Shown here: positions 34,101-45,074 of the stretch, one piece after another
How positions within the stretch are numbered: the stretch's first letter is position 1
Layout: each line of letters opens with the position of its first letter
DNA from: Cystobasidiopsis lactophilus
Lineage: Eukaryota; Basidiomycota; Agaricostilbomycetes; Agaricostilbales; Chionosphaeraceae
Length of the DNA stretch: 64,000 bases
Assembly: GCA_001599975.1 (NCBI GenBank)
Contig: BCIO01000002.1
Location: forward strand, 1,426,001-1,490,000
Direction of reading: 5' to 3'
The notes under the pieces: generated by a model
What the model was told of the DNA's origin: nothing
Databases searched by the model: none
The model's input: the letters and a program-made list of their open reading frames with translations, nothing else
Position numbers and translations under genes: made by a program

Positions 34101-36009
34101 GGCAGTGGCCGGGCGTGGCGCTCGGTCTGGTGCAGGCCGAGCATTGGTGACATAGCCGGCAGAGTAGCTGGGCATGACCAGCGGCGGTCGAGACGGGTGT
34201 TGCGGCGGAGGCAGCATCGGCTGGGAAGGCTGCCGAGAAGGGCCCGGTGGAGGCGGGTTGGACCTGAAATCAGGTCGATACTGCCGCGTGTCATAGCCGG
34301 GTGGCACTTGCTGCCCAGGAAAAGGCAGGCGCTGCGGCACCTTTTGTTGCTGGTTGTTGGCCCGAGACGAAGACGGCCCTTGGGGCCTGAAAGGCGGGGG
34401 GATGGCATGAGAGCTTTGGCCAGACGGTTGCCGGGACGGCAAGGGGGGCATTGGCTCGGTCGGGACCATGTACCGAGACTGTTGCCTAAGGTCGTCCGTG
34501 CTCCGCGCAGCAAAGACCGCCCGATTCAGTTGCTGGGGCCCATAGATGCCTCCTCCTCTGGATTGTTGTCCGCCGCCGTACGGGTCGTTCATGCGGCCTT
34601 TGCTTGGGTCGCCAACAGGCTGCAAATAGGGGCCGGCTGGGGAGAGGCCTTGCAGACGTGGCCCCAGTCGCTGAAAGCTGTTGTTCTCTGGCTGCCTCCT
34701 ATTGAAATCTTCAGAAGAGGAGATGTTGGCGTAGGATTTTGCAGGCTGTACGGTCTTGTGCGGCAGCGGCGGAGGATTCACCGGGGTTTGAGGCGAAGGC
34801 GTCATCTCGCCAAAACTACGGCGGCGAGAGATTGAGGACGGCCCAGCAGCAGGTTGAGATGGACCGGGGCGATAGGAGGCGGACTGATTGAAGGTGTCAA
34901 TGTGCATCGGCGGTGCACCTTGGCCGTGGCCAGGAGGTGGCCGGCGCCGGTCATCGGAGGCGCTGCGGATGTGCTGATCTTGGCGATAGCTGGGCTCTCC
35001 AACGGAAGGGCGCCTGTCGTAGGACATGCCCCCGTGGCCGGCGGGTTCGTCGTGGCTGCTGCTGCCACCGGAAGAGGACGGCGGTTTCGGCAGATTGACC
35101 GACTTGGACAGGTTGGCCTGTCGGCGGTCGGTTCCAGAGAGCTGTAGGGAAGAGGAGGAAGGACTGGGGTCCGAGGCACGGCCCTTGTGCCAGTGAGCCC
35201 GGCTGGACCGAAGTTCACTTTGGCTGACGGGCTCGTCGCCTGCGACCCGGTTCTCTGGCGGAAAGAACTCTCCGGCTCCCCCTCCTCCTATTGACCTCAG
35301 TGGTACTGCTGGTGTGCGACTAGGCGATGGCCGATCCACAATACAGACGAACAAAGGCGGTACGGACGAATTCTTGGCTTGGAGGCAGGCCGTCCGGAGG
35401 TCGTCCAAATTAAGAGCTGGCCCATCCGCGCCCGACCCAAACCTGCCCCGGTGTATGCTGGTTCGGCAGTGGAACTCGTCTTCGATGTGAAGGCGGGAGA
35501 GCATGATCTCTCGCAAGGCGGCCGCGGACTGACGCAGGTCGAGGTCGGCCGCAACCAGTTGCTCGCTGCAAAATTGACGTCGTCAGTACAGGGCCAACGC
35601 TGAGCAAGCGAATCAGAGGGCAAGCTACCTGTCCTGGGTGAGGAGGACATGGACCAACTCGCGGCCGGGAGACGGCGACCGCTTGTTTTCCATGATCTCG
35701 GCGGCGGCGAGCTGCGGCGACGCTATGGGCGGAGACCGCGGCTTCGATAGGGAGTAGATGGAGGTGGGAGGGGAAGAAATGGACGACTGCGTGGGCTAAG
35801 ACATGAGCTGGAGTTGCTTTGGAATCACTTTGAATCCAGCGCACCTGCGAACTTGACGAGCCGTCCCGCTCATGGATCGACGAGGCCGGTTGATGCTTGC
35901 GAGAGACGACCTCGAATCCAGAAGACGAGCGCGGGTGGCTGCCAGCCCGCGGCCGGCCAAACGAAGGCTCAGTGAGACCAGAGAGTTCAAGGCCTCGCAC
36001 GGCTGTCAT
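31146..36009 (-). CDS. BCK1: Cell-wall-integrity MAP kinase kinase kinase BCK1
   Basis: Bck1 acts after protein kinase C and phosphorylates the Mkk kinases that switch on Slt2/Mpk1. The start at 36009 gives MTAVRGLELSGLTEPSFGRP. A long Pro/Ser/Gln-rich disordered region of about 1,000 residues follows, mostly in one exon, including an acidic patch (DDDDDDEDDDGA). The C-terminal kinase domain starts FKWVKGEMIGKGSYGKVYLA. It has the invariant lysine in MLAVKQVEMPQ, IVQYLGGYEETSQYLSIFLE, the catalytic loop HRDLKADN, the DFG in ISDFGISKK, and the activation segment up to MAPEVIQNGKRGYSAKVDIW. It ends EARPTAEQLALDPFIQKADP and a short basic tail at 31146. The reading GEMIGKGSYG with VEMP is closest to Bck1 rather than Ste11 or Ssk2. 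Confidence 0.9.
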
Positions 36010-36770
36010 CAAGTCTTCGACGGTTGCAGCAGACTAGGCTGGCCCATCAGCCTTGTAACGCTTTGGGCTGCTTCGTCGCCTTGGCTAGGAATGCCGGTTC
36101 GTTGATTGCGGACGACCCTCCGTCGCCGAATTTGGCGCTTCTCTGTTTGAGACGACGATGGCGCTCTGTTGCTTCTTTTGCTGCCCCGAACGGCTGAAAG
36201 CTCTTCGAGAAGACCTATAATGCTCCGGATACACTGCGCTGCCCTCCCACGCTTGCCAGCAATGTATTGTACACCCTGCTTCATCCACCGAGTACTGTAT
36301 CCACCGCCACCTTGCCGCTCTGCCGCAAATGCCACGAGGTCCCAAGAATGCTGCCCGCCTACAAACTCTGTGGCGTTAATGAGGTTTCCTACGTGCCCTT
36401 GCCTCGCTTGATAGCCCCGTAGACGAGCCAATTGGCCTTGAGATTTGCCAAGAGCCAAGCAGCGTGTCTCTCCGCAGACAGGAGTTCTGCGCGTACCATC
36501 CTTCTTGTGGTTGTGGATCATCACACGAACAGCTTGGTCAGACCTTACAAGGTCACATCGCGTGAAGATGTCAGTTGCCACTTCGCTGTTAAGAAAACAC
36601 CATCGCCCCCAAGTGTGCGCCGCCGTCATCTCGTCGACCTCCCATGACGATAATAATGAAATCAGCATGCTTAGAAGAGTCTGATTGACGAATGTGCAGG
36701 CCATGACGTGCAGAATGGCGTGCAGAGCCGTTGCCCAAACTTTTGGTGGCGACACCCTCGCTTTCAGCAT
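36009..36770 (-). CDS. Uncharacterised ORF directly upstream of and overlapping the BCK1 start
   Basis: A single open frame of 253 codons runs from ATG at 36770 to a TGA at 36009-36011, which overlaps the BCK1 ATG (36007-36009) as TGATG. It begins MLKARVSPPKVWATALHAIL and has helical stretches (VNQTLLSMLISLLSSWEVDE) and a very basic C-terminus (EKRQIRRRRVVRNQRTG). Base composition is less GC-rich than in neighbouring coding exons. It may be a separate gene, an upstream ORF in the BCK1 leader, a further 5' exon of BCK1 if the stop is spliced out, or chance. I recognise no family. Confidence 0.35.
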   Translation of the reverse strand: MLKARVSPPKVWATALHAILHVMACTFVNQTLLSMLISLLSSWEVDEMTAAHTWGRWCFLNSEVATDIFTRCDLVRSDQAVRVMIHNHKKDGTRRTPVCGETRCLALGKSQGQLARLRGYQARQGHVGNLINATEFVGGQHSWDLVAFAAERQGGGGYSTRWMKQGVQYIAGKRGRAAQCIRSIIGLLEELSAVRGSKRSNRAPSSSQTEKRQIRRRRVVRNQRTGIPSQGDEAAQSVTRLMGQPSLLQPSKT

Positions 36771-37086
36771 AGCTCGCTTTGCCCCGAGATACAGCTCGTC
36801 TCGGCCTTCTTCTGATCGGCCTCTTAGACAAAAGGTCTAGACCTTCTCTGGGTCTTGGTGGCTGCAGGTTGGCTGCATCTTCCTCGGATTTTGCTTGTCA
36901 ACAGCGCCTTCTCACATTGCTTGAGCATTGCTGCTCTGCTCGGTGATGGCCAAGGATGCTATCGGATCATTAGATTGCCACCGCTGGGGATTTGGAAGAA
37001 AGCTATGCGATGTCCAAAATGCGAGGCAGAACTTGTCGTCACCCCTCTTTCCCCATTGGGAAGGGATACACCGCTTGGTGGCAACC

Positions 37087-37093
37087 TATAAAA
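37087..37093 (+). promoter_or_regulatory. TATA box of the proline-rich small gene
   Basis: TATAAAA lies 117 bases before the ATG at 37210 and is followed by a pyrimidine-rich leader (TTGCTCTCGG, CTCCTTCTTTG). This is a consensus core promoter, unusual in this window, and suggests a strongly or conditionally expressed gene. Confidence 0.65.
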
Positions 37094-37209
37094 GCCTCCG
37101 TTCGACTCTTGCTCTCGGTTTACCATCTCCTTCTTTGTCGACTCGTTCGTTGTTCGACAACACACAGCCTCCCCTTACCGTCACCCCTTATCCAAGCACC
37201 TCATCAACA

Positions 37210-37533
37210 ATGGCCTACCACCCAGGTTACGCTATGCCCATGCCCATCAGCGGCGCACCTGTCATGGCCGGCCCAGCAGTCTTCGTGCCGCCTCCTCCCA
37301 TGGTGGCGACTCAGGTTATGCCTGGGCCCGGCCAAATCCCTATTATGGGCGCCCCCATTCAGCCCGTTCCAGGCCAGCCGGTCACCGTCATGAATGCATA
37401 CCCGCATGTCATCACGCCATCCTCTGGAATCGCTGCTCCTGCCATTCCCGTGATTCCGACCTCTTCGTCAGTACGCTTCCCTATCTCACCATTGGAGACC
37501 CCCTTTAACTCAAGGCGGCGAACACAGAGATAA
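37210..37533 (+). CDS. Small proline-rich protein of unknown function
   Basis: The ATG at 37210 follows a TATA box and short leader. The protein is about 90 residues, very rich in Pro, Met, Gly, Ala and Val, with loose repeats around PGPGQIPIMGAPIQPVPGQP and MVATQVMPG. There is no charge until the end, no signal peptide and no cysteine. A likely intron (about 37475-37527) joins VIPTSSS to R and a stop at 37533; a nearer acceptor would give a longer, basic tail. Low-complexity proteins of this kind are common in basidiomycetes and often stress-linked, but the function is unknown. Confidence 0.6.
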   Translation: MAYHPGYAMPMPISGAPVMAGPAVFVPPPPMVATQVMPGPGQIPIMGAPIQPVPGQPVTVMNAYPHVITPSSGIAAPAIPVIPTSSSVRFPISPLETPFNSRRRTQR

Positions 37534-37814
37534 CAAGGTGCCATTGGAAAGCCGGACCGTTGCCGCCTTGCACAGCAACCATTAGTTTCGTTTTGTCGGT
37601 GAGTTTCGAGCCAGTTTGCCACTCGGATCCGCGCATGCTCAGACGACGCCCGAACGGTCGAGCAGCATGACCATCCCATCGCCACTGTGCGCACCCGGGC
37701 AACTCAGGAAGGGACTCGCTCCTTGTAATTAACAGTAGTGCCTTTTGTTGAATTACATGAACGATACCCATAGAAAAATATATCCTTCGTTGGGCGGCTT
37801 TGCAGGGTCTTAAA

Positions 37815-38730
37815 CTAGCTAAATTTCCACAGTTTTGCCCTGAGATCGGAGACGCGCCTGCGAAAGTTGTCAAGCATGATCCAGAAATTGGGCGGGTGAT
37901 TCTGAGGGTATCTTGCCTCGAATTGCGCGAATGCGTCCAGGGCCACCTCCTCCTCCGGGTTCATCACTTGCTCGACCGCCTTGACCTCTGGCACGTAGTG
38001 CATCCTGTGATGTCGGAAGAATTGCTTTAGAGGCGAACAACTGAAGGAAGAAAAGGAGGGACAAACAGCATGCGCTCGATGCCCGACTTGAGAGTGACGG
38101 TGGACGAGTCACACCCTCTGCAGCTCCCCTTGAGGCTTAACGTCACGATCCCGGTGCCCTCATCGAAGCCTTTATACTCCAAGTCGCCACCGTCCTCCTG
38201 GATGGCCGGCCGCACCCGGGTGTCGAGCAGCTCCTTGATCATGGCGACGGTCTCCGAATCCGTGTCCAAAATCCGCGTGTCGTCCGGTCCATCGTCCATC
38301 TTGGGGTCCTTGAAGAGCGGCGCGCCGGCGGTGAAGTGCTCGATGATGACCGAGTAGACCTCGGGCTTCATGGTGGCCCACGGCTCTTCGGGCTCCTTAT
38401 TGACGGCGATGAAGTCTGGGCCAAAGAAGACGGACTTGACGCCGGGGATGTTGAACAGCGAAGTGGCCAAGGGAGAAGCCAAGGCGGCAGTGGGCGTGAG
38501 AAATTCATGCGTCGAGTTGGTGGTCGACAGCGGCTGGCCGGGGATGAACTTGAGCGAGTCGGCGTTGGGCGTCGTCTCCGTTTGCACAAACAATGCTGTA
38601 GCGTTTGCAAAGTTCAGATCGACCTCAATTGGGGGGCAAACAGAGCCGCAGAAAAGGACGCACAGCGGGCGGGATTTTGGAATGCGGGCAATCGAGGCTT
38701 GGGCAGCTGAGGCCGGCGAGCGGTGGCCAT
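37815..38730 (-). CDS. NFU1: Mitochondrial Fe-S cluster scaffold NFU1
   Basis: Nfu1 hands 4Fe-4S clusters to lipoate synthase and other mitochondrial targets. I favour the ATG at 38730, which gives a basic presequence (MATARRPQLPKPRLPAFQNP). An intron of about 70 bases then joins AR to SLFVQTETTPNADSLKFIPG, the start of the Nfu N-domain. NIPGVKSVFFGPDFIAVNKE and VIIEHFTAGAPLF follow. The C-terminal NifU-like domain has IKELLDTRVRPAIQEDGGDL and GSCRGCDSSTVTLKSGIERM; the CxxC (CRGC) binds the cluster. A last intron leads to LMHYVPEVKAVEQVMNPEEE and an extra tail ending at 37815. An upstream exon (ATG at 38927, MGKSVWFFEGK) could lengthen the N-terminus in frame. Confidence 0.9.
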
Positions 38731-39142
38731 CGTGCGGGCCTGCCAGCCGCAGGTGCATGGCAGAGAGCTCAATCTTGCCCTCTTGGCTTGTCGGAACACG
38801 GTCTGCATCGTCGGGTGGCAAAAAGAGTCAGCGAATGGGGTGCGCACTTTTTCGCTTGCCGGCTGCCAAGTGCTGGTGTCAGAAGGTTACGCACCTTGCC
38901 CTCGAAGAACCAAACAGACTTGCCCATACCACCCTCCGAAGGCGCCCACAGTCGATTGATCGAAGCCAGCGCACCCTGGACGGCTTTGATGCCTCTTGGT
39001 CGCAAACAACGATCCAAACAGAGCGATCTCGCTGTTTGCTGACTGTGCCGCTCCCTTGCTGCCTCTGGCGCCCTCACATCGCCACCAGCGGATAGCCAGC
39101 CATATTCTCGTCTGGGGACAGCCCTCCAAACACGCTTCAAAG

Positions 39143-40016
39143 ATGGACTATCCTCTGCCCGTGGCCTCTACCTCGCGCCTCCCGGTCGACGGCTCCTTGC
39201 TCGACCCAGCCCTCGCTGGCCTGTCCGACGATCCGTTCCCTCAAGTCATGCTAGATTACGCCCACGAGGAGGCTCGCCAAGAACACCCAACCTCGAACCA
39301 CCAGCTGACAGGCCCGCCAGCGCCCTCCGCCGTCGTTTCGACGGGCCCCTTCGCTCCCTGCGCCAACTGCAAGTCGGCCGAGAACTTGCGCCCCGATGGC
39401 CTCAGCTGCTCCGCCTGCCAGACCTGGTGCGCCAAGTGCGTCAAGTGGAAGCTGAAGGAAACTATCCACTACATCCGCGATGGCCAGCACATTTGCAACA
39501 CCTGCTGTGAGTCGCTTCGCCAGACTTGCGAGAGCGGTCTCGCTGATCCCGTCGCTCGCCCTTGCAGACCAACACGAACAGTATGACAACATCAAGTGTG
39601 TGTCCTGCGGCAAGGTGAAAGAGTGCCAATACGGAAGCGGCGAAAGCACTGGCGGACGAATTTGCTCCAACTGCTGTACGCGTCTTCTGCTCTTGCTCCT
39701 GCCAGACTGGCCTCACATTCCCTCTGCAGACAACAAGAGGCGAACGAAGAAGGGCGTGCCACCCAAGCGAGTGGACATCTGCCCAGGCTGCCAAAAGGAG
39801 AAGCCCCTCACCAGGCGAGTGGAGGGTGTCTTCCACTGCAAACCCTGCTGTAAGCTTGCTTGGATTCTTGCCACGGTGCTTGTCTTACTCTTCGTGGCAG
39901 ACGAAAAATGCCGCAAAGCCGCCGCCAAGAACTCGACCGCAGCGCCCACTCCGCCGCCACCTGCGCCGGCAGAGCTTTCGCTCCCGCTGTTCAAGCCCGA
40001 CCTCGACAACCCATAG
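39143..40016 (+). CDS. Modular CxxC zinc-binding-like protein
   Basis: The protein begins MDYPLPVASTSRLPVDGSLL and then carries a chain of CxxC pairs: CANC, CSAC, CAKC, CNTC, CVSC, CSNC, CPGC and CKPC, most likely zinc ligands. Three introns (39507-39567, 39676-39729, 39850-39900) all split the codon right after the second Cys of a pair, and each junction rebuilds a Tyr (CY). Exons 2 (108 bases) and 3 (120 bases) are therefore interchangeable in phase. The C-terminus is basic then proline-rich and ends LFKPDLDNP at 40016. The pairs recall GATA-like or zinc-ribbon fingers, but spacing does not match a family I can name. DNA or protein binding is inferred only. Confidence 0.7.
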
Positions 40017-40557
40017 ATTCCTTTGTACTTGTAAAGTCTGCGCTGGTGGAGACCTCACTGTATAGTAGCATTGGGTTTTGCATTGAAACCCCAAGTCCTC
40101 AATTGGGCCAGAACGAAGGTCCGGAGCGAGAGCATTGACTCCTTCCCTTGACAGCGGCCCTGCTCAAGCCACTTCGCTTCAGTAGCATCCAATCCAGCTT
40201 AGATACCCAAGCGAGGCTCCTTCCAGGTCCTCTAGAGCGTCCACTCGATTCGGAACAGGCCTTCCTGACGATTTGCCCCTGTCGACCTCTTTGGCCGACC
40301 TCTAGCTGTCGTGCACCACCGCATCCCTCCAACCACTTGCCGTCTAACACGCAATTGCGCTGCTCTGCCTTAGTCCTTGCTCCGCGGCTCTTCTCACGGG
40401 ACGCCTTAGCTCTTTGTCGGGCCCTATATTCACAGCTTCCTCCGTCCTCCTTCAACTTTCGCCGCATCTTGCTAGTCGGCACCCACTAGAAACACTTGCA
40501 GGCTTGAACCGTAGAGCAAATCAACGCCTTCACTTTCGGGGTCGACTTCATTTCTCC
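40017..40557. other. Intergenic region
   Basis: 540 bases between two plus-strand genes. The plus strand is pyrimidine-rich from 40240 to 40470, as in a fungal promoter. No ORF with family features and no TATA box. Confidence 0.5.
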
Positions 40558-41469
40558 ATGGCTTTGAGAATAGCGAACAGGCGGCTGCAGAAGGAGCTCG
40601 ACGAGCTTCACCGCAACGGATGCGTGAGTTTCGTTGGTGACTTTGATAAGGAGTAGTAACTTATGTCGGAGCAGCCTGCCGGCATCACGCTCTTGAAAGC
40701 AGAAGACCTCAAAGAGTACGTGTCGTCTCCCTCGACCTCTTTCGTACGCTCTGACCAAGCGCTGCCCATAGATGGACCCTATCAATAGAAGTCTTGGGCG
40801 AAAGCGTCTTCCAGCATGGTGGGCCTCGCTTCTTGGGAACAATCGCTGGATCAGCTACTGAACGCACAGTTGCTGCAGAGGTATTCGCACTGCGGTTCAG
40901 ATTCAGCGACCGCTATCCCATCGACTGTGAGTTCATTGTCCGATGTGAGCATACGAACCCGAAATTTGAAGATCCTTCTACACAGCCCCCGAGGTCGTTT
41001 TCTTAACTACGGACGGCTACAAGCCACCAATGCACCCTCACATTTACACCAACGGGTGGGTGATCTCTACACGCTCATAAGCCCTGGCTCACACCGTGGG
41101 CAGCCACATTTGCGCATCCATTCTCGACCAAGGCTGGTCGCCTGTGCTCAACGTAGAGTCTGTGGGTTTAAGTTTAAAGCTGAGCTGTGCCACAGAACCA
41201 AGCTTAATGCGAAGAGACAGGTCTGTATCACCCTACAGAGCATGCTAGCCAGCTGCAAGGTGGGCTTCCACGGATACTACTTTGCCTTCGCCACGCTCAT
41301 ACCAACATCGACCACAGGCCAAGGCATTGCCGCCAGGGAACGACAGATACGTTCGCACCGCCCCAAAGTCTCCCAAGGACACGCAATGGGCATATGTAAG
41401 CTCTCGACCTGACCAGATCTGACTCGCTCCTCATGTCACTCCCTTGGCCAGCACGATGACACGGTTTGA
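40558..41469 (+). CDS. Ubiquitin-conjugating enzyme E2, UBE2W type
   Basis: UBE2W-type E2 enzymes place ubiquitin on protein N-termini. The first exon gives MALRIANRRLQKELDELHRN GC. Splicing then gives PAGITLLKAEDLKE, WTLSIEVLGESVFQH, EVFALRFRFSDRYPID, SPEVVFLTTDGYKPPMHPHI YTNG, HICASILDQGWSPVLNVES, VCITLQSMLASCK, AKALPPGNDRYVRTAPKSPK and HDDTV. The active cysteine sits in NGHICASIL. The HPH in place of HPN before it, and the short C-terminus ending in a YHDDT-like motif, are UBE2W features. Eight or nine short exons, all with good donor and acceptor sites, cover about 150 residues, the full family length. Stop at 41469. Confidence 0.92.
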
Positions 41470-41779
41470 TTGGCGGCGGACGGCGGCGCATGCCCAGTTC
41501 TGATTTTTGTAGCATTTGCAACAAGGGATTGTAGACGGACCGGGTCTGGGTTCCTTTCCCTCGGGCTCGGGTATTGGAGGTGGTCTGGGGGAGGACAGGA
41601 CCTATGCTTGTACAACTTGCAAAACGACTACGACGAGCCGAAAATGGAACACCAAGAGATTGCGTTCTACAAAGAAACGGCTACAACATTTGTTTGCGTG
41701 AGCGAACAGTGGTGGCCCCAACATGCCCACAGAGCGAAACCAGTAGGTGGGCTCCTAATGGTGCCAATAAATAGGGCGT

Positions 41780-43130
41780 TCAACAGCTGTCTCCCGGCTT
41801 GCAGTCCCACCACAGCTTGACGGACCTTCTCTCGCACTCGCTTTTGAGCTGGGAGAGGTTCTCAACGAGCGAGGAGGAAATGGACAGATGGAGGCGAACG
41901 AGGAACGGCAAGAAAGTGACGGACTTCAGCGAGGTGGTCATGATGTTGGCCAGCAGCGTGTCTTCGCCCAGTGAGTCGGAGTCATTATCGAAACAGACTT
42001 TGGTGAGATTGAAGGGCAAATCGCGAAGCGCATAAAGGAGCTGCTGTTCGAAAATGAGGTCGCCTTCCGTTTGGAAGTTGAGGAGGCCTCGGCCGGATAT
42101 CTTGAGGGAGGTCAGGCGTCGAAAATGGCTGAGGGTACGCCATGGTGGCGTGAGAATGGTACACCTGGAGAGCCGAAGCCGCAGGTGCTCGATCGTCGAG
42201 GGAATGGTTTCGATTAAGATGGGCCATTTCTCGAATGTGGTAGCGTCGGCACGTAGCGTCAGGGAAGTGAGGCTAGGCACGGCTTGGTGGAATAGTGAGA
42301 GGGTGTCAAAGTGCAGGCTTGCCGCCTTCGAGCTGACGTCCAAGTCGAGGAATGTTAGACCGGTACCCCGCTCGTAGTGTAGGCCCGGTACAACTGTCTT
42401 GGTGAGCGACAGCGTGCCAAATTTGAGGGCGTCAACCTTGAGGTCGAGGTGCTTGAGCGCCGGAAACATTGACTCGTCCTCGAACAGGGCCATGTCCAAC
42501 TCTTGCCCTCCTTTCATAGCAATCGACAATGATCCTAGCTTGTAAAAGTACTCCGAATTGTCGATCACTTGATCCAAGGCCAAGCCATCCAGAGTGACCT
42601 CTAATCGATCCAAATTGGGGCAAGCGGAGTAGAGAAGATCCAGGAGTTGGCCGGTAGCAGCCGTTATGGACGGGGCCGGGCCATCCAGCTCTTGAGAAGG
42701 CAAGAAACACAGCCGAACCTGTCGGACGCGGCCATGCGATGCCGCCAGCCTGGCTTTGAGTGTCCTTACGAAGGACGCTGGACAGATACATGTCAGCCTA
42801 TCTCAAAAGGCGCTATCCAATGCTTCCCCCACGCACAAGCTAGAAAGTCGTCTATCTCGACCAGCCCGGAGAACTCCAACACCGCTTTGGTGCGGTGCCA
42901 GAGGGCCACATCAACCAAGGGCTTTAGGCGCTTGCAAACGAAACGAAGCGGGAGGAGTTCTTTAGCGGCGCTACCAAGGAGGGGACCAGTAAGATCGATA
43001 GGCCGCCTCATTGCCAGGTGCATTACTGCGCGGAACAGAGCGAATGAGTCCTGGTTCGCCTTGACGCGAGCACCACCTCGGGCCTGGACGCACCGAGCTC
43101 GAGCAGCTCATCGGGGAGATTAAGGAGCAT
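41780..43130 (-). CDS. F-box protein with leucine-rich repeats
   Basis: The start at 43130 gives MLLNLPDELLELV, and splicing to 43023 gives MHLAMRR and then LPLRFVCKRLKPLVDVALWH, the two halves of an F-box (LPxEL...VCKxL). An insert between them (RPIDLTGPLLGSAAKEL) makes it longer than the standard box. After a second intron the rest is one long exon with irregular leucine-rich repeats (NLDRLEVTLDGLALDQVIDN, LKHLDLKVDALKFGTLSL, LTSLTLRADATTFEKWPILI, IEHLRLRLSRC, LTSLKISGRGL). It ends RSVKLWWDCKPGDSC. F-box proteins select targets for SCF ubiquitin ligases. Fast-changing F-box/LRR proteins of this form are common in basidiomycetes. The target is unknown. Confidence 0.75.
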
Positions 43131-43403
43131 TTTCGGCCTTCTGAGTCCTCGATCCTCTTCGTACAAGCCAGGCGAGTGAGAGTGAGCGAGGCAGGACGCC
43201 GGCCTTCTGAAAGCTTGGAGGGCCTCTGGAGCCGCCTGAACTGGCCAGTCCTCGACGCTGAGCTGCGAAAATCTGCCGAGGTCTTCCAGCTTCAAGTGAG
43301 ATGCATCGCCCAGACGTGCACAAAGATCAAGAGGTTTCCTCCTTCGCCGTTGGCGGCAACTCGTCATTCCAGGCCGGTGAGAGCTTAACCCAATCCCGCC
43401 AAT

Positions 43404-44576
43404 ATGGTGCCGCTATACACTTTATTCAATGGTCCTACCTACGACCCATGGCAAGCACCTTCGCTAGAAGGACAGATCGCAGTAGTAACGGGTGGTGAGT
43501 TGCATGATTTTATGAGCATTGACCTTCCATTCAGCTTGCTTCTAGGCAACACTGGCATTGGCTGTGATCCTACCTTCTCTTTCAAAGCATAAAGTATGAC
43601 TGATGCATGTAAGAGGCAGACGAGACGTGCCGTGTGCTGGCTGCCAAGGGCGCCCAGGTCCGCATGCTCTCAAGATCTGAAGAGCGAGCCACCGAAGCTA
43701 TCACTCGCATCAAGCAGCAGCATCCAGGAGCACAAGTGGAGTATGTGCACCTCGACTTGCTGGATCTGCGACAGTCGAAACAAGTGGGAGAAGACCTTGC
43801 ATCGAGGCTGCCTCGGCTGGACATCTTAGTGGCAAACGCGGGCATCATGGCCTGGCCTCACAAGCTTTCAAAGGATGGTGAGCATGTAAACCGCTGCTCC
43901 TTTTGCCTGCTAACATGGTTGATCGACAGGCGTCGAAGTCCAGTTCCAAACTAATCATTTGGGCCACTTCGCACTGATCGTGCCTTTGCTCGACTTGATC
44001 AAGAAGACCGATGGAGCTCGAATAATCACCCTTTCTTCAGCTGGCCACCAGATGGCACCCTCCGACGCTAACTTCACCTCCCTCGACGCCGTCAACCGCC
44101 CATTTTGGAACACAATGATTCGATATGGTCAATCTAAACTGGCGAACATCTTATTCTCGAACGAATTAGCCAGACGACTGCCTAACGCCTTCGTTAACGC
44201 GTTACACCCTGGGGCGGTGACTTCAGAGCTCGGACGTGGCATCATTGATTCCATCCCAATGTTCCACTTCAAGCCGATTGAGGTGAGTCCAAGCTATCTG
44301 TACTGTTGTTGTTTCGTGGTTCAAACAGGCGCACAGAACTTCTTGTATTGGTTCTCGGCTTTCTTTACTGCGACATCCTTCGAGGGAGCCCAGACGACTC
44401 TGTTCCTCGCGGTCGATCCCAGCGTTGCCGAAAAGAAATTGACGGGCCGTTACTTTGTGCCTTTTGGCAAAGAAGGAAAGCCCTCGGCCCAGTCTCAGGA
44501 CGTCCAGCTCGCGTCTGACCTTTGGGAGCTCTCGGAGCGCCTCGTTGCCGCCGCGACCGCCGAACGGCAGTTCTGA
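43404..44576 (+). CDS. Short-chain dehydrogenase, retinol-dehydrogenase-like
   Basis: It begins MVPLYTLFNGPTYDPWQAPS, then IAVVTGG. An exon of only 18 bases (43546-43563) supplies NTGIG, which completes the TGGNTGIG cofactor motif. ETCRVLAAKGAQVRMLSRSE gives the Arg/Ser that suggest NADP(H). LDLLDL, LVANAGIMAWP, ITLSSAGHQ and the catalytic YGQSK (in MIRYGQSKLANILFSNELAR) follow. HPGAVTSELGRG and a C-terminal hydrophobic helix (FLYWFSAFFTATSFEGAQTT) suggest loose membrane association. It ends AAATAERQF at 44576. The layout is that of the WW-oxidoreductase/retinol-dehydrogenase-like group; the substrate is unknown. Confidence 0.85.
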
Positions 44577-45074
44577 ACAATCCTTTGGACCTCCTTCCTC
44601 TCTTCGTGGGCCACCCCCTGCAGTCCTTTTAGGGGAAGTGGCGGTGGCAAGGCGCGAGGAAAGCTTTAGTCTTGGCCGTGAAGGCGTCTGCCCAGGAGGC
44701 CGGGTAATGCCAACGGCGAGGGTTTGAAAGTATTTTGTACTTATAGAGAGACTGGCTGAAGAGTGCATTCGAAAGAGGGTTTGCTGCACCAAAAGTCCCT
44801 GCGCGTCTCTGAAACAGGCTGCGCTCAGGCCACGTCTGCGCTGCCTTCCCTCGTCTCCCACGGCCGACATGTCCCTCTTCTGAAGGGCAGACCCAGCATT
44901 CCTTGACGCACGACACCTGCAAGCCCCAGCAGAGCCAGATCGACGCGCCTTTTGGACCCCGTTGGGACTTCATCTCTTTGTTTTGAGCCTCGACTTTTCG
45001 GTTTCACGCCCTTGCTCCTTTCTTTTGGCAGCAGCGACCAGCCTGCCCAACAGCTATAGCGAAGGGCTGCAACC
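44577..45074. other. Intergenic region upstream of FKS1
   Basis: About 500 bases holding the 3' end of the dehydrogenase and the FKS1 promoter. No TATA box, ORF or repeat is supported. Confidence 0.5.
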
